Source: Reticulitermes speratus
Lineage: Eukaryota; Arthropoda; Insecta; Blattodea; Rhinotermitidae
Direction of reading: 5' to 3'
DNA: 64,000 nt
Assembly (NCBI GenBank): GCA_021186555.1
Contig: JAJKFL010000012.1
Location: forward strand, 20,657,711-20,721,710
The notes under the pieces were generated by a model. It saw nothing but the letters and a program-made list of their open reading frames with translations, made no database searches and had not been told where the DNA came from. This document shows positions 1-12,321 of this stretch, piece after piece. Every line of letters starts with the position of its first letter. Positions within the stretch are counted from its first letter, which is position 1. The translations under genes and the position numbers were made by a program.

Positions 1-456
1 CTTTCTTTCTGACCTATTCATCAGTTTCACCTTCTCGAAGTTCTGCAGTTAAATAGGATCAAACGTGTTAAGTAAATCAATTGTTCACATGTCTCTTTTA
101 GGCAAAGCTAGGATTAGAAATAATTTATTAGGTTTGCGGCCGAAAATATTTTATTGTGGCCGTAAGAAAGAAAGTGTCTGGAAACAGTGGTTGACAGCAC
201 TGAGAGCTTAAATGTAGGTTGTCTTGTAATTACTTTCTGTAAACGGAAGGTATCACTTAAACATGCTGAAGTACGAGGATAATCCTTCGGTCTGTTAAAG
301 TGGGTCGTTCTCAGAACTTTAACAAACGAGTCGTACTAGATCTAATCAAAGATCATAAATTTAAATTTTTACATATAAATACAATACTCACCATGTAATT
401 ATAAAATTATATGACTAACGTGCTACTAATAAATTAATGCTTGGAAGAAAAAAAAA

Positions 457-487
457 TTTACCCGGTGGGGATTCGAACACGCGAACC
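457..487 (-). promoter_or_regulatory. tRNA T-arm-like / Pol III B-box-like element, left arm
   Basis: Read on the - strand this contains GTTCGAATCCCC, a match to the T-arm and internal B box of tRNA genes, followed by an unbroken T run of the Pol III terminator type. No acceptor stem, D arm or clear A box is visible, so it is a tRNA-derived relic and not a tRNA gene. Equivalent elements lie in the left arms of units 2-4, near 3980-4012, 7500-7530 and 11,006-11,036. Confidence 0.5.
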
Positions 488-1589
488 TTACAACACCCCC
501 ATATGAATTCAGGCTGGGAGGCAATTTACTCTGTACGTATAATTACTGGGAGGCAAATTACTCTGTTCGTATAACTAATTAGAATTAAGAAAGCACAAAA
601 AGTAAAAACGAAGTTGTAATTGGGCTGAGTGGGATTCCACGGCCATCCTTGCGCCCGGAGTGGCCCTACAATCCCTTTGGTCTGCCTCAACTATACCTTC
701 GTAGTATGCAATCTAAATAGCATGGCGCCTTAACGATCTCGGCTATTGAGGTTGCACACTATACTACTGTTAATTCCTTCTACATGTAGTGATCTATGCA
801 TTTATTTTTTCATTATATGTGAGAACTGCCAAAAGATATCGATAGATAATTTCATTAAAATTCATTAATGTGGGACCCTTCAACAAACTAAAATACCAAT
901 GAAGCAAATAAAAGAACAAATTCATTTTTTAAATTCTCGTTGTATTAAATGTATTTACGTCGGAGGTGTAGATTGTCATTTGTTACAAAAGATCGGCATT
1001 TGTTTTCTACTGCCAACCTACGCCGAACAACTTCGTACAACAGCAGACGCCTCTACTACTCCGCGGGGAAGCCTGAAATCTCGCATGTTTTAAATGTTAC
1101 AGTTACTGGATAGTGTGCAACAGTCAAATTATTAGATAATATTCTTTCGATTGTGCCCGTCTTCTCTCTCCGCGGATAACAGGTGATGATGTTAAGATGA
1201 CGATACGTTGGTAAGAGTGTTCTTGTGTATACACTACGTGACGTTGATTGTAATTTCAGAGCATGGGTGTTTGTTTCCAGTACAGTCTTCGCTTCGATGA
1301 ATGTAGGTAGAAAGGAGAAGTAGCATTGAGTTCTAGTAAGGTCTACAACACAACATCAAGCCCTACCAGGAGTGGTCAGTACCTTCAAAACAATATTGTA
1401 GCATTTGTAGATTTGTGGTAAGGTTACGTTCGATAGCCACGTCTGTATTTAAACATTTTCTGTTAATTACTTTTTGTACTTTATTAATTCTAATTAGTTA
1501 TACGTACAGAGTAAATTGCTTCCCAGTAGTTATATGTACAAAGCAAATTGCCTCCCAGTCTGAATTCGTATCGGGGTGTGGTGGGGTTC

Positions 1590-1624
1590 GCGGGTTCGAA
1601 TCCCCACCGGGTAACTTTTTTTTT
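1590..1624 (+). promoter_or_regulatory. tRNA T-arm-like / Pol III B-box-like element, right arm
   Basis: The + strand shows GGGTTCGAATCCCC, then CACCGGGTAAC and a run of T residues. It is the mirror image of the left-arm element, so the two face each other across the middle segment. The stem next to the T loop is imperfect. Copies occur at about 5110-5144 and 8631-8665. Confidence 0.5.
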
Positions 1625-3523
1625 CTTCCAAGTATTAATTTATTAGTAGCACGTTAGTCATAGAGTTTTATAATTACACGGTGAGTATTGTATTTATGTG
1701 TAAATATTAAAACTTATGATCTTTGATTAGATCTAGTACGACTCGTTTGTTAAAGTTCTGAGAACGATCCACTTTAATAGACCGAAGGATTATCCTCGTA
1801 CTTCAGCATGTTTAAGTGATACTTTCCGTTTACAGAAAGTAATTACAAGACGTCCTATATTTAAACTCTCACTGCTGTCAACCTGTGTTTCCAGACACGT
1901 TCTTTCTCACGGCCACAATAAAATATTTTCTACCGCGAACTAATAAATTATTTCTAATCCTAGCTTTGCCTAAATAAGACATGTGAACAAATGATATACT
2001 TTACAAGTTTGATCCTATTTAACTGCCGGCTGCTTACTTTGTGAACGTAAGTACCAATAACAATAAGCAGAAGAAATATATTATTATTATTTAATAGGAT
2101 AGAATGTAGGAAATGAGCAATTTGACTGCAGTTACAAAGGGGGTGTGAAGGCGTGGATTGAATTAATCTGGTTCAGGATAGCGACAAGAAGCGGAGAGTT
2201 GTGAACACAGGAATGAATTTCTGCACTTCATAGAAGGTAGGAAATATCTACGCAACAGAAATCGCTACTAACGTCTCAAGAAGCAGTCTGCTGCATGAAA
2301 TTGTTTTCTCACAGCAGAGTTGATATGTTTAATATTAAAGGCAACACTCATTTCACAGAACCTCCAATTAAAATTTGGTACATATATAAAGAAAAATGCA
2401 ATGGATGAGACTGGCCTTAAACTTATTATCATAGCGCTGTTTATTTCCTCGTCGTACACAGAGCACTCTTTCAGGCAGCATCAACATATTCGTAATAATC
2501 TCATAAGGCAAGCATTCTTGCAGAAAGGTGCCACCTCTCCTTTGACAGTAGGCTGCGTTAAATATTAGCAGAACTTTCGTTGAATTAATTATGCGTTTTC
2601 AAATGCGTAACTCACACAACTTTCTCGAGGTACGGAGGGGAAAATACGAACGTTGCCAACATGCAGTCTATTGACGTCAATTATTAATATTATTCTAATA
2701 TTAAAACCTAACGGTTTTATTGCCAATAAGCTTGTGTTCTAAACCAAATCAAATAATTTCGTGGACAAATTCGTAACTCATTCCTTTCAGCAAACTAATT
2801 TATTCAGTCACCATGCCACTTACCAAGATATAAAAAAAAATATATTATAAAAATTAATAAAACCCGGACACTCAATCAGCAGGGATGGTTCAGTCAGCGA
2901 AGTGACTGTCTACAGTTCTGAAAACCGAGTTTCGACTTGTTACGGAGCTAAGCATGTCTGCTTCTACCCTGCCTATAGACAGAGTACGCAGCTGGAGCTA
3001 CCAGCTGGTGCTGTTGTTATGAATGTGTGTATATTTATTTCCGTTGTGCGTCAGCATACTGAATCACACAGAACACTTTTACTGTAGGAGAGCACAAACA
3101 CATACTGAGAGCTGTAACGAAACTCTTGCGCTATCTCTCCGGTACAGGGTACTATTTTTGATCTGTGTTTGTGGGCCTTGGTTTCAAATTTTGTTTCAGC
3201 AGTTAAAATCCCAAACTGTACGCGCATTGCGTCTTGGTGCACGGTGACAGTGCTGTGCGTAATAGACGAAGTCACTCTGCTTAATTATTTACGACGCCTT
3301 GAAGACGTAAGCGAGAGTCGAGGTACAGATCCAAGCATTCTTGACCTCGGCACGAGATGATTATGGTCAGCTTCACGTCCCGGTCACTTTACCTCCAGAT
3401 CCCATTAAAACGCAGGCTGCCTTGCCGGAAGAGCGTATATGGCGCAGCAGAGCGGTGGTTTTGAAACTTGGGGTCGTGAAACATCATTGGGTAGCGAGAA
3501 GTTCTTCACTGGGTCGCCACTAC

Positions 3524-6500
3524 CTTTCTTTCTAACCTATTCATCAGTTTCACCTTCTCGAAGTTCTGCAGTTAAATAGGATCAAACGTGTTAAGTAAAT
3601 CAATTGTTCACATGTCTCTTTTAGGCAAAGCTAGGATTAGAAATAATTTATTAGGTTTGCGGCCGAAAATATTTTATTGTGGCCGTAAGAAAGAAAGTGT
3701 CTGGAAACAGTGGTTGACAGCACTGAGAGCTTAAATGTAGGTTGTCTTGTAATTACTTTCTGTAAACGGAAGGTATCACTTAAACATGCTGAAGTACGAG
3801 GATAATCCTTCGGTCTGTTAAAGTGGGTCGTTCTCAGAACTTTAACAAACGAGTCGTACTAGATCTAATCAAAGATCATAAATTTAAATTTTTACATATA
3901 AATACAATACTCACCATGTAATTATAAAATTATATGACTAACGTGCTACTAATAAATTAATGCTTGGAAGAAAAAAAAATTTACCCGGTGGGGATTCGAA
4001 CACGCGAACCTTACAACACCCCCATACGAATTCAGGCTGGGAGGCAATTTACACTGTACGTATAATTACTGGGAGGCAAATTACTCTGTTCGTATAACTA
4101 ATTAGAATTAAGAAAGCACAAAAAGTAAAAACGAAGTTGTAATTGGGCTGAGTGGGATTCCACGGCCATCCTGGCGCCCGGAGTGGCCCTACAATCCCTT
4201 TGGTCTGCCTCAACTATACCTTCGTAGTATGCAATCTAAATAGCATGGCGCCTTAACGATCTCGGCTATTGAGGTTGCACACTATACTACTGTTAATTCC
4301 TTCTACATATAGTGATCTATGCATTTATTTTTTCATTATATGTGAGAACTGCCAAAAGATATCGATAGATAATTTCATTAAAATTCATTAATGTGGGACC
4401 CTTCAACAAACTAAAATACCAATGAAGCAAATAAAAGAACAAATTCATTTTTTAAATTCTCGTTGTATTAAATGTATTTACGTCGGAGGTGTAGATTGTC
4501 ATTTGTTACAAAAGATCGGCATTTGTTTTCTACTGCCAACCTACGCCGAACAACTTCGTACAACAGCAGACGCCTCTACTACTCCGCGGGGAAGCCTGAA
4601 ATCTCGCATGTTTTAAATGTTACAGTTACTGGATAGTGTGCAACAGTCAAATTATTAGATAATATTCTTTCGATTGTGCCCGTCTTCTCTCTCCGCGGAT
4701 AACAGGTGATGATGTTAAGACGATACGTTGGTAAGAGTGTTCTTGTGTATACACTACGTGACGTTGATTGTAATTTCAGAGCATGGGTGTTTGTTTCCAG
4801 TACAGTCTTCGCTTCGATGAATGTAGGTAGAAAGGAGAAGTAGCATTGAGTTCTAGTAAGGTCTACAAAACAACATCAAGCCCTACCAGGAGTGGTCAGT
4901 ACCTTCAAAACAATATTGTAGCATTTGTAGATTTGTGGTAAGGTTACGTTCGATAGCCACGTCTGTATTTAAACATTTTCTGTTAATTACTTTTTGTACT
5001 TTATTAATTCTAATTAGTTATACGTACAGAGTAAATTGCTTCCCAGTAGTTATATGTACAAAGTAAATTGCCTCCCAGTCTGAATTCGTATGGGGGTGTG
5101 GTAAGGTTCGCGGGTTCGAATCCCCACCGGGTAACTTTTTTTTTCTTCCAAGTATTAATTTATTAGTAGCACGTTAGTCATATAGTTTTATAATTACACG
5201 GTAAGTATTGTAGTTATGTGTAAATATTTAAATTTATGATCTTTGATTAGATCTAGTACGACTCGTTTGTTAAAGTTCTGAGAACGATCCACTTTAATAG
5301 ACCGAAGGATTATCCTCGTACTTCAGCATGTTTAAGTGATACTTTCCGTTTACAGAAAGTAATTACAAGACGTCCTATATTTAAACTCTCAGTGCTGTCA
5401 ACCTGTGTTTCCAGACACGTTCTTTCTCACGGCCACAATAAAATGTTTTCGACCGCGAACTAATAAATTATTTCTAATCCTAGCTTTGCCTAAATAAGAC
5501 ATGTGAACAAATGATATACTTTACAAGTTTGATCCTATTTAACTGCAGGCTGCTTACTTTGTGAACGTAAGTACCAATAACAATACGCAGAAGAAATATA
5601 TTATTATTATTTAATAGGATAGAATGTAGGAAATGAGCAATTTGACTGCAGTTACAAAGGGGGTGTGAAGGCGTGGATTGAATTAATCTGGTTCAGGATA
5701 GCGACAAGAAGCGGAGAGTTGTGAACACACGAATGAATTTCTGCATTTCATAGAAGGTAGGAAATATCTACGCAACAGAAATGGCTACTAACGTCTCAAG
5801 AAGCAGTCTGCTGCATGAAATTGTTTTATCACAGCAGAGTTGATATGTTTAATATTAAAGGCAACACTCATTTCACAGAACCTCCAATTAAAATTTGGTA
5901 CATATATAAAGAAAAATGCAATGGATGAGACTGTCCTTAAACTAATTATCATAGCGCTGTTTATTTCCTCGTCGTACACAGAGCACTCTTTCAGACAGCA
6001 TCAACATATTCATAATAATCTCATAAGGCAAGCATTCTTGCAGAAAGGTGCCACCTCTCCTTTGACAGTAGGCTGCGTTAAATATTAGCAGAACTTTCGT
6101 TGAATTAATGATGCGTTTTCAAATGCGTAACTCACACAACTTTCTCGAGGTACGGAGGGGAAAATACGAACGTTGCCAACATGCAGTCTATTGACGTCAA
6201 TTATTAATATTATTCTAATATTAAAACCTAACGGTTTTATTGCCAATAAGCTTGTGTTCTAAACCAAATCAAATAATTTCGTCGACAAATTCGTAACTCA
6301 TTCCTTTCAGCAAACTAATTTATTCAGTCACCATGCCACTTACCAAGATATCAAAAAAAATATATTATAAAAATTAATAAAACCCGGACACTCAATCAGC
6401 AGGGATGGTTCAGTCAGCGAAGTGACTGTCTACAGTTCTGAAAACCGAGTTTCGACTTGTTACGGAGCTAAGCATGTCTGCTTCTACCCTGCCTATAGAC

Positions 6501-7043
6501 AGAGTACGCAGCTGGAGCTACCAGCTGGTGCCGTTGTTATGAATGTGTGTATATTCATTTCCGTCGTGCGTCAGCATACTGAATCACACAGAACACTTTT
6601 ACTGTAGGAGAGCACAAACATATACTGAGAGCCATAACGAAACTCTTGCGCTATCACTCCGGTACAGGGTACTATTTTTGATCTGTGTTTGTGGGCCTTG
6701 GTTTCAAATTTTGTTTCAGCAGTTAAAATCCCAAACTGTACGCGCATTGCGTCTTGGTGCACGGTGACAGTGCTGTGCGTAATAGACGAAGTCACTCTGC
6801 TTAATTATTTACGACGCCTTGAAGACGTAAGCGAGAGTCGAGGTACAGATCCAAGCATTCTTGACCTCGGCACGAGATGATTATGGTCAGCTTCACGTCC
6901 CGGTCACTTTACCTCCAGTCCCCATTAAAACGCAGGCTGGCTTGCCGGAAGAGCGTATATGGCGCAGCAGAGCGGTGGTTTTGAAACTTGGGGTCGTGAA
7001 ACATCATTGGGTAGCGAGAAGTTCTTCACTGGGTCGCCACTAC
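3524..7043 (+). repeat. Array unit 2
   Basis: Almost identical to unit 1. A 3-base deletion in the middle segment (around 4718, in a GATGATGTTAAGATGACG context) accounts for its shorter length. Arms lie at about 3566-4128 and 4987-5548. Confidence 0.9.
3566..5548. repeat. Inverted repeat of unit 2
   Basis: Same arrangement as in unit 1, with left arm about 3566-4128 and right arm about 4987-5548. Both outer ends carry CTGCAG. Confidence 0.85.
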
Positions 7044-10000
7044 CTTTCTTTCTGACCTATTCATCAGTTTCACCTTCTCGAAGTTCTGCAGTTAAGTAGG
7101 ATCAAACGTGTTAAGTATATCAATTGGTCACATGTCTTTTTTAGGTAAAGCTAGGATTAGAAATAATCTATTAGGTTCGCGGCCGAAAATATTTTATTGT
7201 GGCCGTAAGAAAGAAAGTGTCTGGAATCACTGGTTGACAGCACTGAGAGTTTAAATGTAGGTCGTCTTGTAATTACTTTCTGTAAAAGGAAGGTATCACT
7301 TAAACATGCTGAAGTACGAGGATAATCCTTCGGTCTGTTAAAGTGGATCGTTCTCAGAACTTTAACAAACGAGTCGTACTAGATCTAATCAAAGATCATA
7401 AATTTAAATTTTTACATATAAATACAATACTCACCATGTAATTATAAAATTATATGACTAACGTGCTACTAATAAATTAATGCTCGGAAGAAAAAAAATT
7501 TACCCGGTGGGGATTCGAACCCGCGAACCTTACAACACCCCCATACGAATTCAGGCTGGGAGGCAATTTACTCTGTACGTATAATTACTGGGAGGCAAAT
7601 TACTCTGTTCGTATAACTAATTAGAATTAAGAAAGCACAAAAAGTAAAAACGAAGTTGTAATTGGGCTGAGTGGGATTCCACGGCCATCCTGGCGCCCGG
7701 AGTGGCCCTACAATCCCTTTGGTCTGCCTCATCTACACCTTCGTAGTATGCAATCTAAATAGCATGGCGCCTTAACGATCTCGGCTATTGAGGTATCACA
7801 CTATATTACTGTTAATTCCTTCTACATGTAGTGATCTATGCATTTATTTTTTCATTATATGTGAGAACTGCCAAAAGATATCGATAGATAATTTCATTAA
7901 AATTCATTAATGTGGGACCCTTCAACAAACTAAAATACCAATGAAGCAAATAAAAGAACAAATTCATTTTTTAAATTCTCGTTGTATTAAATGTTTTTAC
8001 GTCGGAGGTGTAGATTGTCATTTGTTACAAAAGATCGGCATTTGTTTTCTACTGCCAACCTACGCCGAACAACTTCGTACAACAGCAGACGCCTCTACTA
8101 CTCCGCGGGGAAACCTGAAATCTCGCATGTTTTAAATGTTACAGTTACTGGATAGTGTGCAACAGTCAAATTATTAGATAATATTCTTTCGATTGTGCCC
8201 GTCTTCTCTCTCCGCGGATAACAGGTGATGATGTTAAGATGACGATACGTTGGTAAGAGTGTTCTTGTGTATACACTACGTGACGTTGATTGTAATTTCA
8301 GAGCATGGGTGTTTGTTTCCAGTACAGTCTTCGCTTCGATGAATGTAGGTAGAAAGGAGAAGTAGCATTGAGTTCTAGTAAGGTCTACAGCACAAAATCA
8401 AGCCCTACCAGGAGTGGTCACTACCTTCAAAACAATATTGTAGCATTTGTAGATTTGTGGTAAGGTTACGTTCGGTAGCCACGTCTGTATTTAAACATTT
8501 TCTGTTAATTACTTTTTGTACTTTATTAATTCTAATTAGTTATACGTACAGAGTAAATTGCTTCCCAGTAGTTATATGTACAAAGTAAATTGCCTCCCAG
8601 TCTTGAATTCGTATGGGGGTGGTAAGGTTCGCGGGTTCGAATCCCCACCGGGTAACTTTTTTTTCTTCCAAGTATTAATTTATTAGTAGCACGTTAGTCA
8701 TATAGTTTTATAATTACACGGTGAGTATTGTATTTATGTGTAAATATTTAAATTTATGATCTTTGATTAGATCTAGTACGACTCGTTTGTTAAAGTTCTG
8801 AGAACGAACCACTTTAATAGACCGAAGGATTATCCTCGTACTTCAGCATGTTTAAGTGATACCTTCCGTTTACAGAAAGTAATTACAAGACGACCTATAT
8901 TTAAAATCTCAGTGCTGTCAACCTGTGTTTCCAGACACTTTCTTTCTCACGGCCACAATAAAATATTTTCGGCCGCGAACCTAATAAATTATTTCTAATC
9001 CTAGCTTTGCCTAAATAAGACATGTGAACAAATGATATACTTTACAAGTTTGATCCTATTTAACTGCAGGCTGCTTACTTTGTGAACGTAAGTACCAATA
9101 ACAATAAGCAGAAGGAATATATTATTATTATTTAGTAGGATAGAATGTAGGAAATGAGCAATTTGACTGCAGTTACAAAGGGTGTGTGAAGGCGTGGATT
9201 GAATTAATCTGGTTCAGAATAGCGACAAGAAGCGGAGAGTTGTGAACACAGGAATGAATTTCTGCACTTCATAGAAGGTAGGAAATTTCTACGCAACAGA
9301 AATGGCTACTAACGTCTCAAGAAGCAGTCTGCTGCATGAAATTGTTTTCTCACAGCAGAGTTGAAATGTTTAATATTAAAGGCAACACTCATTTCACAGA
9401 ACCTCCAATTAAAATTTGGTACATATATAAAGAAAAATGCAATGGATGAGACTGGCCTTAAACTTATTATCATAGCGCTGTTTATTTCCTCGTCGTACAC
9501 AGAGCACTCTTTCAGGCACCATCAACATATTCATAATAATCTCATAAGGCAAGCATTCTTGCAGAAAAGTGCCACCTCTCCTTTGACAGTAGGCTGCGTT
9601 AAATATTAGCAGAACTTTCGTTGAATTAATGATGCGTTTTCAAATGCGTAACGCACACAACTTTCTCGAGGTACGGAGGGGAAAATACGAACGTTGCCAA
9701 CAGGCAGTCTATTGACGTCAATTATTAATATTATTCTAATATTAAAACCTAACGGTTTTATTGCCAATAAGCTTGTGTTCTAAACCAAATCAAATAATTT
9801 CGTCGACAAATTCGTAACTTATTCCTTTCAGCAAACTAATTTATTCAGTCACCATGCCACTTACCAAGATATAAAAAAAAATATATAATGAAAAATTAAT
9901 AAAACCCGGACACTCAATCAGCAGGGATGGTTCAGTCAGCGAAGTGACTGTCTACAGTTGTGAAAACCGAGTTTCGACTTGTTACGGAGCTAAGCATGTC

Positions 10001-10549
10001 TGCTTCTACCCTGCCTATAGACCGAGTACGCAGCTGGAGCCACCAGCTGGAGCCGTTGTTATGAATGTGTGTATTTTCATTTCCGTCGTGCGTCAGCATA
10101 CTGAATCACATAGAACAAACACATACTGAGAGCCGTAACGAAACCCTTGCGCTATCACTCCGGTACAGGGTACTATTTTTGATCTTGTGTTTGTGGGCCT
10201 TAGTTTCAAATTTTGTTTCATCAGTTAAAATCCCAAACTGTACGCGCATTGCCTCTTAAGTGCACGGCGAAAGTGCTGTGCGTAAAAGTCAAGTCACTCT
10301 GCTTAATTATGTACGACACCATTAAGACGTAAGCGAAAGTGGAGGTACAGATCCAAGCATTCTTGACCTTGGCACGAGATGATTATGGTCAGCTTCTCGT
10401 CCCGGTCACTTTACTTCCACTCCCCATTAAAAGGCAGGCTGGCTGGCTGGCCGGAAGAGCGTATATGACGCTGCAGTGTGGTGTTTTTGAAACTTGGGGT
10501 TGTGAAACATAATTGGGTCGCTAGAAGTTCTTCACTGGGTCGCCACTAC
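7044..10549 (+). repeat. Array unit 3
   Basis: Same layout, with arms at about 7086-7648 and 8509-9069. It is more diverged than units 1 and 2. Around 10,110 a short segment encoding the GAACACTTTTACTGTAGGAG stretch of units 1 and 2 is missing. Confidence 0.9.
7086..9069. repeat. Inverted repeat of unit 3
   Basis: Left arm about 7086-7648 and right arm about 8509-9069, with CTGCAG at both outer ends. The B-box-like element in the left arm here reads AACCCGCGAACC, restoring the CCGCG that units 1 and 2 have as ACGCG. Confidence 0.85.
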
Positions 10550-11808
10550 CTTTCTTTCTGATCTTTTCATCTGTTTCACCTTCTCGAAGTTCTGCAGTTA
10601 AATAGGATCAAACGTGTTAAGTATATCAATTGTTCACATGTCTCTTTTAGGCAAAGCTAGGATTAGAAATAATTTATTAGGTTCGCGGCCGAAAATATTT
10701 TATTGTGGCCGTAAGAAAGAAAGTGTCTGGAAACACTGGTTGACAGCACTGAGAGCTTAAATGTAGGTTGTCTTGTAATTACTTTCTGTAAACGGAAGGT
10801 ATCACTTAAACATGCTGAAGTACGAGGATAATCCTTCGGTCTGTTAAAGTGGGTCGTTCTCAGAACTTTAACAAACGAGTCGTACTAGATGTAGTCAAAG
10901 ATCATAAATCTAAATTTTTACATATAAATACAATACTCACCATGTAATTATAAAATTATATGACTAACGTGCTACTAATAAATTAATGCTTGGAAGAAAA
11001 AAAAATTTACCCGGTGGGGATTTGAACCCGCGAACCTTACAACACCCCCATACGAATTCAGGCTGGGAGGCAATTTACTCTGTACGTATAATTACTGGGA
11101 GGCAAATTACTCTGTTCGTATAACTAATTAGAATTAAGAAAGCACAAAAAGTAAAAACGAAGTTGTAATTGGGCTGAGTGGGATTCCACGGCCATCCTGG
11201 CGCCCGGAGTGGCCCTACAATCCCTTTGGTCTGCCTCAACTATACCTTCGTAGTATGCAATCTAAATAGCATGGCGCCTTAACGATCTCGGCTATTGAGG
11301 TTGCACACTATACTACTGTTAATTCCTTCTACATGTAGTGATCTATGCATTTATTTTTTCATTACATGTGAGAACTGCCAAAAGATATCGATAGATAATT
11401 TCATTAAAATTCATTAATGTGGGACCCTTCAACAAACTAAAATACCAATGAAGCAAATAAAAGAAAAAATTCATTTTTTAAATTCTCGTTGTATTAAATG
11501 TATTTACGTCGGAGGTGTAGATTGTCATTTGTTACAAAAGATCGGCATTTGTTTTCTACTGCCAACCTACGCCGAACAACTTCGTACAACAGCAGACGCC
11601 TCTACTACTCCGCGGGGAAGACTGAAATCTCGCATGTTTTAAATGTTACAGTTACTGGATAGTGTGCAACAGTCAAATTATTAGATAATATTCTTTCGAT
11701 TGTGCCCGTCTTCTCTCTCCGCGGATAACAGGTGATGATGTTAAGATGACGATACGTTGGTAAGAGTGTTCTTGTGTATACACTACGTGACGTTGATTGT
11801 AATTTCAG
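10550..11808 (+). repeat. Array unit 4, truncated
   Basis: Contains the left arm (about 10,592-11,154) and most of the middle segment, then stops at the TTTCAG that precedes AGCATGGGTG in the other units. The right arm and spacer are absent, so this copy cannot form the intra-unit hairpin. Confidence 0.9.
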
Positions 11809-12321
11809 CTTCCTAACTGCAAAAAATGCAGCACTCAGTTTAGGAATTATTTGACTTATATGATTTTTCCAATTAAGGTGATTATCAATTTGTACACAAA
11901 GAAATTTTATACTTGTTGTTTCCTTTAGAAGAGTATCTGCATATCCGACAGCCAATAGATACTGAGATAAACCAGTAGTCATAAATTTCACTATATTTGT
12001 TTTCTCCACATTTAGAACCAAATGATTAGCATCAAACCATTGATACATGTGGGACAGAACACGATTTAATGTCAGTTTAAAATCATCACAGTTATCTTTA
12101 GAAATGATGACACTAGTGTCATGAGCAAACAGTATGGGATCTGAAATAGTATTAAAGGTAATATTTTTAAAACTTTAAAAAGTTCTCTACAAGAATCTCT
12201 AGGTCTGGCTCCCATTACTATTCTAATGATTCTCTTTTGTAGCTTAAAGATATTTCCACTATGCGAGGACTTTCCCCAAAATATTAGCCCATACGTCATA
12301 ATGGCGTGGAAGCACGCATAT
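11809..12321 (-). mobile_element. LINE reverse-transcriptase fragments (two joined pieces)
   Basis: The - strand encodes two parts of a jockey/CR1-type reverse transcriptase. Piece A (about 12,321-12,170) has IMTYGLIFWGKSS and LQKRIIRIVMGARPRDSC, the region after the palm. Piece B (about 12,150-11,809) has LFAHDTSV, WFDANHLVLN and LGVQID-type motifs, which should come before piece A. The catalytic F-A-D-D motif reads F-A-H-D, so one metal-binding Asp is lost. The order is swapped, so this is a rearranged dead copy. It ends at the array boundary. Confidence 0.8.

Larger units (their letters stand above)
43..2028. repeat. Inverted repeat of unit 1 (~560-bp arms)
   Basis: The sequence from GCAGTTAAATAGGATCAAAC at 45 to about 606 returns in reverse complement from about 1467 to 2025, matching at most positions by eye. 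The loop is about 860 bases. The outer boundary is a CTGCAG site in most arms. No convincing target-site duplication flanks the pair, so whether it is a long-TIR (foldback) transposon captured by the array is open. Confidence 0.85.
1..3523 (+). repeat. Array unit 1
   Basis: Starts here by convention at the window edge with a CTTTCTTTCT motif. Left arm about 43-606, middle about 607-1466, right arm about 1467-2028, unique spacer about 2029-3523. The right-arm outer end reads CTGCCG instead of the CTGCAG seen in units 2 and 3. Confidence 0.9.
1..11808. repeat. Tandem array of a ~3.5 kb unit (macrosatellite)
   Basis: The same sequence recurs head to tail with starts at 1, 3524, 7044 and 10550, giving periods of 3523, 3520 and 3506 bases. 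Copies are nearly identical, differing by scattered substitutions and short indels. The array enters from the left edge and stops abruptly at about 11,808, where LINE sequence begins. Short ORFs repeat in each copy only because the DNA repeats; none resembles a known protein. Each full unit contains a large inverted repeat. The total copy number cannot be seen because the left end is outside the window. Confidence 0.95.

Noticed and set aside
457-11036. tRNA genes in the array arms
   Set aside because: Only the T-arm and a T run are present. The T stem is imperfect, and there is no acceptor 5' half, D arm or anticodon arm.
899-11642. Short ORFs of 64, 82, 61 and 74 codons conserved in all array units
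   Set aside because: Their conservation equals that of the surrounding DNA because the units are recent copies. They show no domain, signal peptide or start context, and overlapping ORFs on both strands are equally conserved.
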